A DNA stretch of 64,000 nucleotides, from contig CAWBVZ010000012.1 in the NCBI GenBank assembly GCA_963792385.1, forward strand, positions 434,001-498,000. The letters are read 5' to 3'. The notes under the pieces were generated by a model. That model was given only the letters and a program-made list of their open reading frames with translations, was not told the DNA's origin and did no database searches. The translations under genes and the position numbers were made by a program. Every line of letters begins with the position of its first letter. Within the stretch, counting starts at the first letter, position 1. Positions 24,198-32,260 of this stretch are shown in pieces. This DNA is from DASSUW01 sp963792385. GTDB taxonomy: Bacteria > Actinomycetota > Thermoleophilia > Solirubrobacterales > Solirubrobacteraceae.

Positions 24198-25634
24198 TTA
24201 GCCGTCGCGGCGTTCGATGTAGCTCATGACGTGCTTGATCCTCGTGTAGTCCTCGAGCCCGTACATCGACAGGTCCTTGCCGTAGCCGGACTTCTTGTAG
24301 CCGCCGTGCGGCATCTCGGCCACGAGCGGGATGTGGCAGTTGATCCACACGCAGCCGAAGTCGAGCCGCCGGGACATCCGCATCGCGCGGCCATGGTCCT
24401 CGGTCCAGACGCTTGAGGCAAGCGCGTACGGCACGCCGTTCGCCCACTCGACCGCCTTGTCCTCGTCGTCGAACGTCTGCACCGTGATGACCGGCCCGAA
24501 GATCTCGTTCTGGATCATCTCGTCGTCCTGGTGCAGGCCGTCGACGATCGTCGGCTCGTAGAAGTAGCCGCGGTCGCCCTGGCGGTGCCCGCCGGTGACG
24601 ACGCTCGCGTGGTCGGGCGCCCGATCGACGAGGCCGCTGACGTGCGAGAGCTGGTTCGCGTTGTTCAGCGGGCCGTAGAGCACCTCGCCGTCGTCCGGCG
24701 GGCCGGTGCGGGTGTTGCGCGCCTGCTCCTCGAGCGCGGCGACGAAGTCGTCGTGCACCCGCGGGCCGGCGAGCACGCGCGTGGCCGCCGTGCAGTCCTG
24801 CCCGGCGTTGAAGTAGCCCGCGATCGCGATGTTCTCCGCGGCGAGCGCCACGTCGGCGTCGTCGAACACGATCACCGGCGCCTTGCCGCCGAGCTCGAGG
24901 TGCACGCGCTTGACGTCGGCGGCCGCCGTCTTGGCGACGGCGATGCCGGCGCCGACGCTGCCGGTGATCGAGACCATCTGCGGAGTCGGGTGGGCGACGA
25001 GAGCGGCGCCGGTGTCGCGGTCGCCGCAGACCACGTTGAACACGCCCGGCGGAAGGTGCTCGGCCATCAGCTCGGCCATCCAGACCGTGCTCGCCGGCGT
25101 GGTGTCGGACGGCTTGAGCACCATCGTGTTGCCGGCGGCGAGCGCCGGCGCCCACTTCCACACGGCCATCATCGCCGGGTAGTTCCACGGCGTCACGGCG
25201 GCGCACACGCCGACCGGCTCGCGCCGGATGAACGACGTGTGGCCGGCCATGTACTCGCCGGCCGACTTGCCCTCGAGCACGCGGGCGGCGCCCGCGAAGA
25301 AGCGGATCTGGTCGGCCATCGGCGGGATCTCCTCCGACGCCGTCAGCTCCTTCGGCTTGCCGGTGTTCTCCGACTCGACGTCCACGAGCTCGGCCGCGCG
25401 CTCCTCGATCGCGTCGGCGATCCGCAGCAGCGCCCGCTGGCGTTCGGACGGCGTCGAGTCGCGCCAGCTCTCGAACGCGCGCGCGGAATCCTGAAACGCC
25501 GCGTCGATGTCGGCCTGGCGTGACAGCGGCGCGGTCGCAAACACCTCGCCGGTGCTCGGGTTGATGAGGTCGGTCGTGGCGCCGTCGGCGGCGGCGACGC
25601 GCTTGCCGTGGATGAAGTTGCTGATGTCGGTCAT
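24198..25634 (-). CDS. Aldehyde dehydrogenase, gamma-aminobutyraldehyde dehydrogenase type
   Basis: 478-aa NAD-dependent aldehyde dehydrogenase. The catalytic Cys281 is in NAGQDCTAATR, general base Glu247 in HLELGGK, Asn151 in TPWNYP and the cofactor loop in ITGSVGAG. Length and the GQDCTAATR form resemble PatD/YdcW aminobutyraldehyde dehydrogenases rather than betaine aldehyde enzymes, though these are close. ATG 25634 overlaps the copper amine oxidase stop (ATGA). The pairing strongly suggests it takes the aminoaldehyde released by that oxidase to the omega-amino acid, for example GABA or guanidinobutyrate. GABA could then feed the aminotransferase at 4331-5593. Confidence 0.9.
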   Translation of the reverse strand: MTDISNFIHGKRVAAADGATTDLINPSTGEVFATAPLSRQADIDAAFQDSARAFESWRDSTPSERQRALLRIADAIEERAAELVDVESENTGKPKELTASEEIPPMADQIRFFAGAARVLEGKSAGEYMAGHTSFIRREPVGVCAAVTPWNYPAMMAVWKWAPALAAGNTMVLKPSDTTPASTVWMAELMAEHLPPGVFNVVCGDRDTGAALVAHPTPQMVSITGSVGAGIAVAKTAAADVKRVHLELGGKAPVIVFDDADVALAAENIAIAGYFNAGQDCTAATRVLAGPRVHDDFVAALEEQARNTRTGPPDDGEVLYGPLNNANQLSHVSGLVDRAPDHASVVTGGHRQGDRGYFYEPTIVDGLHQDDEMIQNEIFGPVITVQTFDDEDKAVEWANGVPYALASSVWTEDHGRAMRMSRRLDFGCVWINCHIPLVAEMPHGGYKKSGYGKDLSMYGLEDYTRIKHVMSYIERRDG

Positions 25635-27541
25635 CGGCTCTCCTGTGAGTCGCAATGGGGGTGCGTCGGCGGCACGTCGAGCGCGGGATTCCTGTCGAAG
25701 AAGCCGGTCGGCTTCAGCCAGAAGGAGACGGTGTCCACGGACATGATCGGCCACTCTTCGGGCCGCGTGATGTGGTGGACGCCAAAGACATACCAGAGCA
25801 CGACGTCCGTGTTCTCGATCGAGCGGTCCTGGGCGGTCCACACGGGCAGCCCGCGGTCCTGGTCGCTCTGGACCACGAACTCCCCGCACGGCCACCGCTC
25901 GTCCTCGTGGAACGGGGTCACCCAGAGGGTGTGGCCGATCGCCTGGGCGCGGCGCATCACCGGCGAGTCGGGGTCCATCATCGGCGGGAAGCACGCCCCC
26001 GGGACGAGCTTGTAGCCGACCGGTGTCCCGAGCCGGTTGGTCACGTTGTCGTTGACCACCTTCCACGCCCGCTGGGTGCTCCAGTCGTAGTCCTGCTTGC
26101 CCTCCTGCTCGGTGCGCAGCGGCGTGTTGCGCTGCACGAGCGCGAGCCCGTGCTCGTTTGTCGGGCCGATCGGGAGCGCCTCCGACTCGGTCGCGTAGAC
26201 GGTGTTGGCCTCGCCGTCGACGTCGAGGTCGAGCCGCGCGACGAGGAAATGCTGGTGGAACGGCGCGTACGTGCGCTCGTCGACGAGCGTGCCGTAGGGC
26301 GGCTGCTCGCCCTCGGCGAAGTGGGTCGTGACCATGATCCCGGTTGCGCGCACCTCGCACTCGATGTTGCCGTCCTGGTACAGCCGCCAGTAGACGAGGT
26401 ACTCGTAGTTCGCGACGGTGACGTGGAACGAGAGCACGAGCCGGCGCGCGCGCCGGACCTCGGCGCCGACGTGGGCGTCGACGTGCTTCCACAGCACCGC
26501 GTCGTCCTCCTCGTGGATGCAGATCGCGTTGCGGATCGCGTACGGCTCGCCCTTCGTGTCGTGCATGACCGCGTCGAGGTAGCGGATCTCGCCAAGGCAG
26601 TCGCAGCCGAGCTCGAGCGAGGTGGTCATGAACCCGAGCCCCCACTCGCCGATGTCGAACGCCGTGCGGCGGTAGTGATCGGTCGTCGGGTCGCGGTACG
26701 GGACGACCATCTCGGCGAACGAGAGCCGGTGCGCCACGGGCCGGGTGCGGCCGTCGTCGTCGTAGCAGACGGTGTGCAGGACCATGCCCTCGCGGTGGTT
26801 GAAGCCGACGCGCAGCGACCACTTCTGCCAGCGCACGAGGTTGCCGTCGAGCGTGAACGAGGTGCCGTCGGGCTGGGTGATCTCCAGCGGCTTGACGTCG
26901 TCGCGCTGCTTCAGGCCGGGAACGAGGTGGGGGACGTACTCGCCCATCGTGCTCGGCTCTTCGACGCGATGGATGTCCTCGACCTCGAGCAGCTCCATGC
27001 GGTTGAGGTCGACGACGAAGTGCAGTCCGGTGACCGGGTTGGCGTACGGGCTCGACCCGTCCTGGCTGCGGTACCAGACGTCCGCCCAGCCGACGCGCCC
27101 GCCGCGGTGGGCCTCCGGCACGAGATGCGCGCCGTACGCCCAGGTGTCGATCAGCACCCGGTCGAGGTCGGTGATCCCGCGGTTCGCGAGCGCCTCGATC
27201 ACGCGCGGGTCGCGGCGCAGCGCCTCGTCGCACTCGTGGAACTCGTCGACGGTCATGTTCGGCTGGCCGTCGGGCTGGTGCTCCCAGGACACGACGCGAT
27301 CGGCGGCGAGCGCGACGCGTGCCTTGTAGACCTTGCCGTCGTCGCGGTTCCAGCACACGATCACGGCCTCGCGGTCGATCGCGTCGCCGGCGGCGAAAGC
27401 GCGGACCGTCGCCTTCGAGGGCTCGCGCAGCTCGATCGAGGCGAACCGCCAGCGCTCGCCGACGTCCTGGTCGCGGCGCACGATCGCGGCCGCCGCCGCG
27501 ATCTCCTCGGCCGACAGCGGGTCGAGCGGATGGGCGGCCAT
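25631..27541 (-). CDS. Copper-containing primary amine oxidase (TPQ enzyme)
   Basis: 636 aa, oxidising R-CH2-NH2 with oxygen to aldehyde, ammonia and hydrogen peroxide. The topaquinone precursor is Tyr379 in VANYEYLVYW. The catalytic base is Asp296 in FDIGEWGLGF. Copper ligands are His429 and His431 in FHQHFLVARLDLDVDG and His590 in GVHHITRPEEWPIM. N-terminal N2/N3 domains are present (HPLDPLSAEEIAAA, VDEFHECDEALRRDP). No signal peptide is seen, so it acts in the cytoplasm. ATG 27541 overlaps the upstream decarboxylase stop by one base. Agmatine, putrescine, cadaverine or phenylethylamine are candidate substrates; the ureohydrolase and aminobutyraldehyde dehydrogenase next to it favour putrescine or agmatine. 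Confidence 0.93.
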   Translation of the reverse strand: MAAHPLDPLSAEEIAAAAAIVRRDQDVGERWRFASIELREPSKATVRAFAAGDAIDREAVIVCWNRDDGKVYKARVALAADRVVSWEHQPDGQPNMTVDEFHECDEALRRDPRVIEALANRGITDLDRVLIDTWAYGAHLVPEAHRGGRVGWADVWYRSQDGSSPYANPVTGLHFVVDLNRMELLEVEDIHRVEEPSTMGEYVPHLVPGLKQRDDVKPLEITQPDGTSFTLDGNLVRWQKWSLRVGFNHREGMVLHTVCYDDDGRTRPVAHRLSFAEMVVPYRDPTTDHYRRTAFDIGEWGLGFMTTSLELGCDCLGEIRYLDAVMHDTKGEPYAIRNAICIHEEDDAVLWKHVDAHVGAEVRRARRLVLSFHVTVANYEYLVYWRLYQDGNIECEVRATGIMVTTHFAEGEQPPYGTLVDERTYAPFHQHFLVARLDLDVDGEANTVYATESEALPIGPTNEHGLALVQRNTPLRTEQEGKQDYDWSTQRAWKVVNDNVTNRLGTPVGYKLVPGACFPPMMDPDSPVMRRAQAIGHTLWVTPFHEDERWPCGEFVVQSDQDRGLPVWTAQDRSIENTDVVLWYVFGVHHITRPEEWPIMSVDTVSFWLKPTGFFDRNPALDVPPTHPHCDSQESR

Positions 27542-28794
27542 CACAGCACGTCCCGTGCCAGCAGGTCGCTCATCTCCTCGCGCCGCACGGCCAGCCGCGC
27601 GTCGCCGTCGCGGCACAGAACCACCGGCGGCCGCCGTGCCCCGTTGTAGTTGTTCTGGAGCGAGAAGCAGTACGCGCCGGTCACCGGCAGCACGACGAGG
27701 TCGCCGACCTCCGGGGTCGCGAGCTCGACGCCGGGCGCCAGCACGTCGCCGCTCTCGCAGTGGTGGCCGACGAGGTCGCAGGTCTCCGGCGGCCGATCGC
27801 GGTCGACGATCGCGGGCGCGAACTTCTGGCCGTAGAGCATCGGCTCGAGGTTGTCGCCCATGCCGCCGTTGACCGCGACGTGGGTCAGATGGCCGCGCTT
27901 GACGGTGATGACCGAGTAGAGCGTGACGGCCGCGCGGCCGACGACCGAGCGGCCGGGCTCGACGATCAGGTGCGCGCCCGGGTCGAGGTGCTCGTGCAGC
28001 GCACGCACGGTCGCCTGCGCATAGTCGGCCACCGACGGTGCGCGCTCGTCGGGCGTGTAGGCGATCCCGAGCCCGCCGCCGAGGTCGTAGGTCCCGAAGT
28101 GCCCGAGCGAGGCGATCGCCTGCGCCGCGCGGCCGAAGCCGTCGAGGTCGAGCAGCTGCGAGCCGATGTGCACGTGCAGGCCGTCCAGCTCGAGGCCGGG
28201 GGAGCCGGAGATGCGGTCGAGCAGTGGCGGCGCCTGCTCGAGCGCCACGCCGAACTTGGCCTCCGGGCTGCCGGTGTCCATCGCCGCGTGCGTCTGGCCG
28301 GGCACCGACGGGTTGATGCGCAGCAGCACGCGCTGGCCGGTCGCCCCGAGCCGCTCCAGGCGGTCGACGTCGTCGGGTCCGTCGATCACGATCACGCCGA
28401 CGCCGGCGGCGAGCGCGTCCCCGATGTCCTGGTCGCTCTTGGCGTTGCCGTGCAGCAGGATGTGCGCCGGGTCGAAGCCGGCGGCCAGCGCGATTGCCAG
28501 CTCGCCCGCCGAGGCGACGTCGCAGCCCAGGCCCTCCTCGGCCAGGATCCGCGTCACCGGCGCGCACGGCAGCGCCTTGGAGGCGAAGTGCACGTCGGTG
28601 TCGGCGTGGCGGCTCTTGAACGCGTCCAGGTACTCGCGTGCCGTGTCGCGCAGGCCCTGCTCGTCGACCACGCGCGCCGGCGTGCCGAACTCGGCGGCGA
28701 CGTCCGCGAGCGCGCAGCCGCCCACGGTCAGACGGCCGTCGGCGTCCTGGTCCGCCGTGCGCGGGAGCACGGCGAGGAGTCGGTCGGTCACCAT
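27541..28794 (-). CDS. Diaminopimelate decarboxylase-like PLP enzyme (group IV, LysA-like)
   Basis: 417-aa fold-III decarboxylase. PLP lysine is in DVHFASKALPC, followed by GCDVASAGEL, LHGNAKS, GLHVHIGSQ, YDLGGGLGIAY, IVEPGRSVVG and the C-terminal substrate motifs HCESGDVL and GAYCFSLQNNYN. These match diaminopimelate decarboxylase, which makes lysine, but housekeeping lysA is not usually inside an amine oxidase operon. It may be a paralogue acting on another basic amino acid and supplying the amine oxidase. ATG 28794 has GATACT seven bases upstream and no Shine-Dalgarno, so it may have its own leaderless promoter in addition to read-through from the TetR gene. Confidence 0.85.
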   Translation of the reverse strand: MVTDRLLAVLPRTADQDADGRLTVGGCALADVAAEFGTPARVVDEQGLRDTAREYLDAFKSRHADTDVHFASKALPCAPVTRILAEEGLGCDVASAGELAIALAAGFDPAHILLHGNAKSDQDIGDALAAGVGVIVIDGPDDVDRLERLGATGQRVLLRINPSVPGQTHAAMDTGSPEAKFGVALEQAPPLLDRISGSPGLELDGLHVHIGSQLLDLDGFGRAAQAIASLGHFGTYDLGGGLGIAYTPDERAPSVADYAQATVRALHEHLDPGAHLIVEPGRSVVGRAAVTLYSVITVKRGHLTHVAVNGGMGDNLEPMLYGQKFAPAIVDRDRPPETCDLVGHHCESGDVLAPGVELATPEVGDLVVLPVTGAYCFSLQNNYNGARRPPVVLCRDGDARLAVRREEMSDLLARDVL

Positions 28795-28849
28795 GGCGGG
28801 GAGTATCCCGACGCGCGGCGCCGCGTGGCAATTGGAGGATCGACGGAGT

Positions 28850-29431
28850 TCAGGCTCGCCCGGTGTCCGCGCGACCAAGCTCGACGGCGATCGCGTCGGC
28901 GAGCAGCGTCTGTGCCGCCTCGCGCTCCACGATCCCGGCGAGCCAGCGGGAGCTGAGTCCGTCGACGAGCGCGGTGAGGCGCTCCGCACATGCGTCGGGG
29001 TCGACGCCGGCGGCAATCGAGCCGTCCTCGAGCCCGTCGCGGATCGCGCTCGCCACGAGCTCGTTCCAGGTGCGCGTCGCCGCGCGCAGCCCGTCCCGCA
29101 GGTCGGGCTCGAACATCGCCGAGGCGAGCACCTCGCCCCAGACGATCGACGTGTCGCGGACGCCGGCACCGTCGTCCAACTCGGCGAGCAGCGTGCGCTC
29201 GACCGCCTGGCGGCCGTTCGTGTGATCGGGCGTCACCTTCGTCGCCGCCCGCTCGTTGGCGTGGTCGAGCGTCGCCTGCACGAGGCCGTTCCGGTTGGAG
29301 AAGTAGTAATAGAGGAGCGAGGTCGCTACGCCGGCCTCCGCCGCGACCTCCTCCACGCGCAGCCCGCGCACGCCGCGGCGGGCGATGACGACGATCGCCG
29401 CGTCGAGGATCGCGCTGCTCCGGTCGCTCAC
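28850..29431 (-). CDS. TetR-family transcriptional regulator
   Basis: 193 aa. The N-terminal TetR DNA-binding domain is clear: SSAILDAAIVVIARRGVRG, VEEVAAEAGVATSLLYYYF, NRNGLVQATLDHA. The C-terminal domain (TLLAELDDGAGVRDTSIVWG, ALVDGLSSRWLAGIV) resembles BetI-like repressors of amine and choline metabolism. GTG 29431 has TAGTCT eight bases upstream and no Shine-Dalgarno. It is divergent from the NCS1 permease gene by 65 bp and heads the minus-strand decarboxylase/amine oxidase/dehydrogenase/C45 series, so it probably controls both arms. Confidence 0.88.
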   Translation of the reverse strand: MSDRSSAILDAAIVVIARRGVRGLRVEEVAAEAGVATSLLYYYFSNRNGLVQATLDHANERAATKVTPDHTNGRQAVERTLLAELDDGAGVRDTSIVWGEVLASAMFEPDLRDGLRAATRTWNELVASAIRDGLEDGSIAAGVDPDACAERLTALVDGLSSRWLAGIVEREAAQTLLADAIAVELGRADTGRA

Positions 29432-29439
29432 GGGGCGTC

Positions 29440-29497
29440 AGACTACTGGTTCTCGACTCTTGACTGAATTTTCAATCTACTGTACGGTCACCGACCA
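29440..29497. promoter_or_regulatory. Back-to-back promoters and candidate TetR operator
   Basis: Plus strand: TTGACT (29460-29465), 17-bp spacer, TACGGT (29483-29488), then ATG at 29497, giving a leaderless transcript of the permease operon. Minus strand: TAGTCT (29445-29440) eight bases before the TetR GTG. Overlapping the plus-strand -10 is the imperfect palindrome TGTACGGT-C-ACCGACCA (29481-29497), perfect in its core CGGT-C-ACCG. A repressor there would block the permease promoter directly. Confidence 0.6.
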
Positions 29498-30957
29498 TGA
29501 CGACACTCATCGGAGGGCAAATCGATCTCCCACACGCCGCGCCCGCCGCCGCCGGCGACCGCGTGGGGCAGATCGAGGAGACCGGGATCGACTACATCCC
29601 GGAGGCGGCGCGCGACTCGCGGCCGGCGAACCTGGCGGCGGTCTTCTTCGGCGGCAACCTCGCCTTCTCGGTGATCGTCTTCGGCTGGCTGCCGATCACG
29701 TTCGGGCTCGGCTGGTGGAGCACGGTCAGCGCGAGCCTCGTCGGGCTCACGATCGGCACGCTGATCACCGCGCCGATGGCGCTGCTCGGCCCGCGCACCG
29801 GCACCAACAACACCGTGTCGAGCGGCGCGCACTTCGGCGTGCGCGGCCGCCTCGTGGGCTCCGCGCTGACGCTCGTGTTCGCGCTCGCGTACGCCGCGAT
29901 CGCGGTGTGGACCTCGGGTGACGCGCTCGTCGCCTCCGCGCACCGGCTGGTCGGCACCCCGACCGGCGACGGCGCGCTCGCCGTCGGCTACGCACTGATC
30001 GCCATCGAGATCGCCGTCGTCGCGCTCTACGGCCACGCGACCGTCGTCGCGCTCCAGAAGTTCATCGTGCCCGTGGTCGGCGTGCTGCTGCTCGCCGGCG
30101 TCGTCGCCTTCGCCGGAGCGTTCGACCCCGGCTACTCCGGCGGCGGCTACCTGCTCGGCGGCTTCTGGCCGACGTGGATGCTGACCGTCACGATCGCGGC
30201 CGCCGGCCCGCTGTCATACGCCCCCAGCCTCGGCGACTACAGCCGCCGGATCTCGCGCGACTACGGCGACGCCCGCGTGTTCGCCGCGGCGGCGGGCGGC
30301 GTGTTCCTCGGCCTCCTCGCGACGACACTGTTCGGCGCGTTCACGGCGTCGACCTTCAGCACGCTCGGGGCGTCGTACGTGCAGGACCTCGTCGCCTTCG
30401 CGCCCGCTTGGTACGTGGTGCCGATCCTCATCATCGGGCTCGCCGGCGGCGTCGGGCAGGGCGTGCTGAACATGTACGCGAGCGGGCTCGACCTCGAAGC
30501 GCTGGCGCCACGGCTGACGCGCGTGCACACGACGCTGATCACGTCGATCGCCGCGTTCGTCCTCCTCTACCTGGGCACCTTCGCGTTCGACGCCGTCGAT
30601 TCGATCACCGCGATGACGCTCGTCCTCAACGGCCTCGCCGCACCGTGGGTGATCGTGAACGTGCTCGGCTTCCTCGTCGCTCGCCGGCGGCGGTACGACC
30701 CGTACGACCTCCAGGTGTTCAACCAGGGCCACCGCGGCGGTCGGTACTGGTTCACCGGCGGCTGGAACCTGCGCGCCGTCGGCGCGTGGGCGGCCGGGTC
30801 GGCGTTCGGCCTGCTGGCCGTCGAGACCGAGCTCTACACCGGCCCGCTCGCCCACCTGGCGAACGGGGTGGACATCAGCCTGATCGGCTCGGCGGTCATC
30901 GCCGGCGTCACCTACGTGATCGCTCTGGCCGTCTGGCCCGAAGGAGACCTCTCATGA
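29497..30957 (+). CDS. NCS1-family permease (purine-cytosine permease type)
   Basis: 486-aa inner-membrane transporter with about 12 hydrophobic segments. NCS1 features: N-terminal GIDYIPEAARDSRPANLAAV, FFGGNLAFSVIVFGWLPITFGLG, GTLITAPMALLGPRTGTNN, and SYAPSLGDYSRRISRDYG, the cytosine-permease-type helix-loop. NCS1 proteins import nucleobases, hydantoins, allantoin or thiamine. Here the stop overlaps the start of a ureohydrolase (ATGA), so the cargo is more likely a guanidino or ureido compound feeding that enzyme. Expression appears leaderless from TTGACT/TACGGT and is probably TetR-controlled. Confidence 0.88.
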   Translation: MTTLIGGQIDLPHAAPAAAGDRVGQIEETGIDYIPEAARDSRPANLAAVFFGGNLAFSVIVFGWLPITFGLGWWSTVSASLVGLTIGTLITAPMALLGPRTGTNNTVSSGAHFGVRGRLVGSALTLVFALAYAAIAVWTSGDALVASAHRLVGTPTGDGALAVGYALIAIEIAVVALYGHATVVALQKFIVPVVGVLLLAGVVAFAGAFDPGYSGGGYLLGGFWPTWMLTVTIAAAGPLSYAPSLGDYSRRISRDYGDARVFAAAAGGVFLGLLATTLFGAFTASTFSTLGASYVQDLVAFAPAWYVVPILIIGLAGGVGQGVLNMYASGLDLEALAPRLTRVHTTLITSIAAFVLLYLGTFAFDAVDSITAMTLVLNGLAAPWVIVNVLGFLVARRRRYDPYDLQVFNQGHRGGRYWFTGGWNLRAVGAWAAGSAFGLLAVETELYTGPLAHLANGVDISLIGSAVIAGVTYVIALAVWPEGDLS

Positions 30958-31967
30958 TCGACCCGATGAACCGCTGGGCCGCCTACGGCGAGAAGCCCGA
31001 CTACGCCGGCCTGCTGAGCTTCGCCGGCCTGCCCTACACCGAGGATCCGGCCGAGCTCGAGGGCGCGGACGCCGTGATCGTCGGCGCGCCGATGGACGAG
31101 CTGACGTGCGACGCGCCCGGCACGCGCTTCGGCCCGCGGGCGATCCGGAGCGCGAGCTGCGCTACCGGCGCGCACCTCGAGGCCGGCATCGACGCGCTGC
31201 GCGATGTGCTGCGGGTGATCGACTTCGGCGACGCGCCGATCCTGCCGGCCGACCCGGTCCGCTCGCACCAGGCGATCGAGGACACGGTGGCCCAGGTGCT
31301 CGCCGCGGGCGCGATCCCGATCGTGCTCGGCGGCGACCACTCGATCACCGAGCCGGAGATCCGCGCGATCGCCGAGGTCCACGGTCCCGTCGGCCTGGTG
31401 CACTTCGACACCCACACCGACACCGGGCGCGAGGTGTTCGGCGTCGAGCTCTCGCACGGGACGCCGATGTACCGGCTCGTCGAGTCCGGGCACGTCGATC
31501 CGTCGCGCTACGTCCAGATCGGGCTGCGCGGCTACTGGCCCGGCGAGGAGGAGTTCGCGTGGCAGCGCGAGCGCGGCATCGTTTCGCACTTCATGCACGA
31601 CATCAGCGACCGCGGGATCCGCGCGGTGATCGCCGACACGGTCGCCGCGGTCGGCGACGGTCCCGTGTTCGTGACGGTCGACGTCGACGTGCTCGACCCG
31701 GCGTTCGCGCCCGGGACCGGCACACCCGAGCCGGGCGGGATGACGTCCGCCGACCTCCTGCGCGCCTGCCGCGAGATCGCGTCGCAGGTGGACGTCGTGG
31801 GAGCCGACGTGGTCGAGGTGCTTCCCGACCGCATCGGCTCCCGTGACATCACCGCGCTCGTGGCGGAGCGGATCGTGCGCGAGATCCTCACCGGGGTCGC
31901 GCTGCGCCGCGCGCCGCTCCCGGCGCGCAGGCTCAGCCGGGAGGACGTCGAAGCACTCGCCGTATGA
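30954..31967 (+). CDS. Ureohydrolase, agmatinase/guanidinobutyrase family (second copy)
   Basis: 337 aa; hydrolyses a guanidino compound to an amine and urea. Metal-binding motifs GGDHS, FDTHTDT and VDVDVLDP are intact. By eye about two thirds of residues match the copy at 11198-12163, including the N-terminal RWA-YGEKPD segment. This copy has a longer C-terminal tail (PARRLSREDVEALAV). ATG 30954 overlaps the permease stop and has AAGGAG. The neighbouring permease and opposite amine-oxidase operon suggest a different substrate or inducer from the decarboxylase-linked copy; guanidinobutyrate, agmatine or guanidine itself are candidates. Confidence 0.88.
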   Translation: MIDPMNRWAAYGEKPDYAGLLSFAGLPYTEDPAELEGADAVIVGAPMDELTCDAPGTRFGPRAIRSASCATGAHLEAGIDALRDVLRVIDFGDAPILPADPVRSHQAIEDTVAQVLAAGAIPIVLGGDHSITEPEIRAIAEVHGPVGLVHFDTHTDTGREVFGVELSHGTPMYRLVESGHVDPSRYVQIGLRGYWPGEEEFAWQRERGIVSHFMHDISDRGIRAVIADTVAAVGDGPVFVTVDVDVLDPAFAPGTGTPEPGGMTSADLLRACREIASQVDVVGADVVEVLPDRIGSRDITALVAERIVREILTGVALRRAPLPARRLSREDVEALAV

Positions 31968-32260
31968 CGGCCTACGTCTACCTGCTGTGGTGCGGGCCGG
32001 CGCGGACGCTCTACTGCGGCTGGACGACCGACGTGCCGCGGCGGCTCGCCGCGCACCGGGCGGGCAAGGGCGCGAAGTACACGCGGTCGCGGTCGCCGAT
32101 CGAGCTGGCGGCCGTGATCGCGATGCCGAGCGCGGGCGAGGCGCGGCGCGAGGAGGCGCGGATCAAGCGGCTGTCGCGCGTGGAGAAGCTGGCGCTCATA
32201 GGTCGATGTCGACGTCGACCCAGAACTGCTTGCGACTCCGCAGCGTCTGCGTGTTGCTGA
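31964..32260 (+). CDS. GIY-YIG superfamily protein (UPF0213/YhbQ-like)
   Basis: 98 aa. The small GIY-YIG core is visible: YVYLLWCGPARTLYCGWTTD (the first half reads VYLL, the second LYCGWT), RRLAAHRAGKGAKYTRSR, and EARIKRLSRVEKLALI, the usual UPF0213 end. ATG 31964 overlaps the ureohydrolase stop (ATGA). The last ~20 residues are extra and are read from DNA that also encodes the end of the convergent MBL-fold gene, a 65-bp tail-to-tail overlap. Role unknown; relatives bind DNA, but the metabolic linkage here is probably only transcriptional. Confidence 0.75.
   Translation: MTAYVYLLWCGPARTLYCGWTTDVPRRLAAHRAGKGAKYTRSRSPIELAAVIAMPSAGEARREEARIKRLSRVEKLALIGRCRRRPRTACDSAASACC

Noticed and set aside
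24198..27356. 1052-codon minus-strand frame covering aldehyde dehydrogenase and upstream DNA
   Set aside because: Only the part from ATG 25634 is protein-like; the rest is an Arg/Ala-rich shadow of the copper amine oxidase gene.
25631..28831. 1066-codon minus-strand frame suggesting an oxidase fusion
   Set aside because: The first ~430 codons are a shadow of the LysA-like gene. The oxidase starts at ATG 27541 with a normal family N-terminus.
31964..32260. Homing endonuclease from the GIY-YIG match
   Set aside because: Only the small UPF0213-type core is present, with no DNA-recognition domain or intron context.
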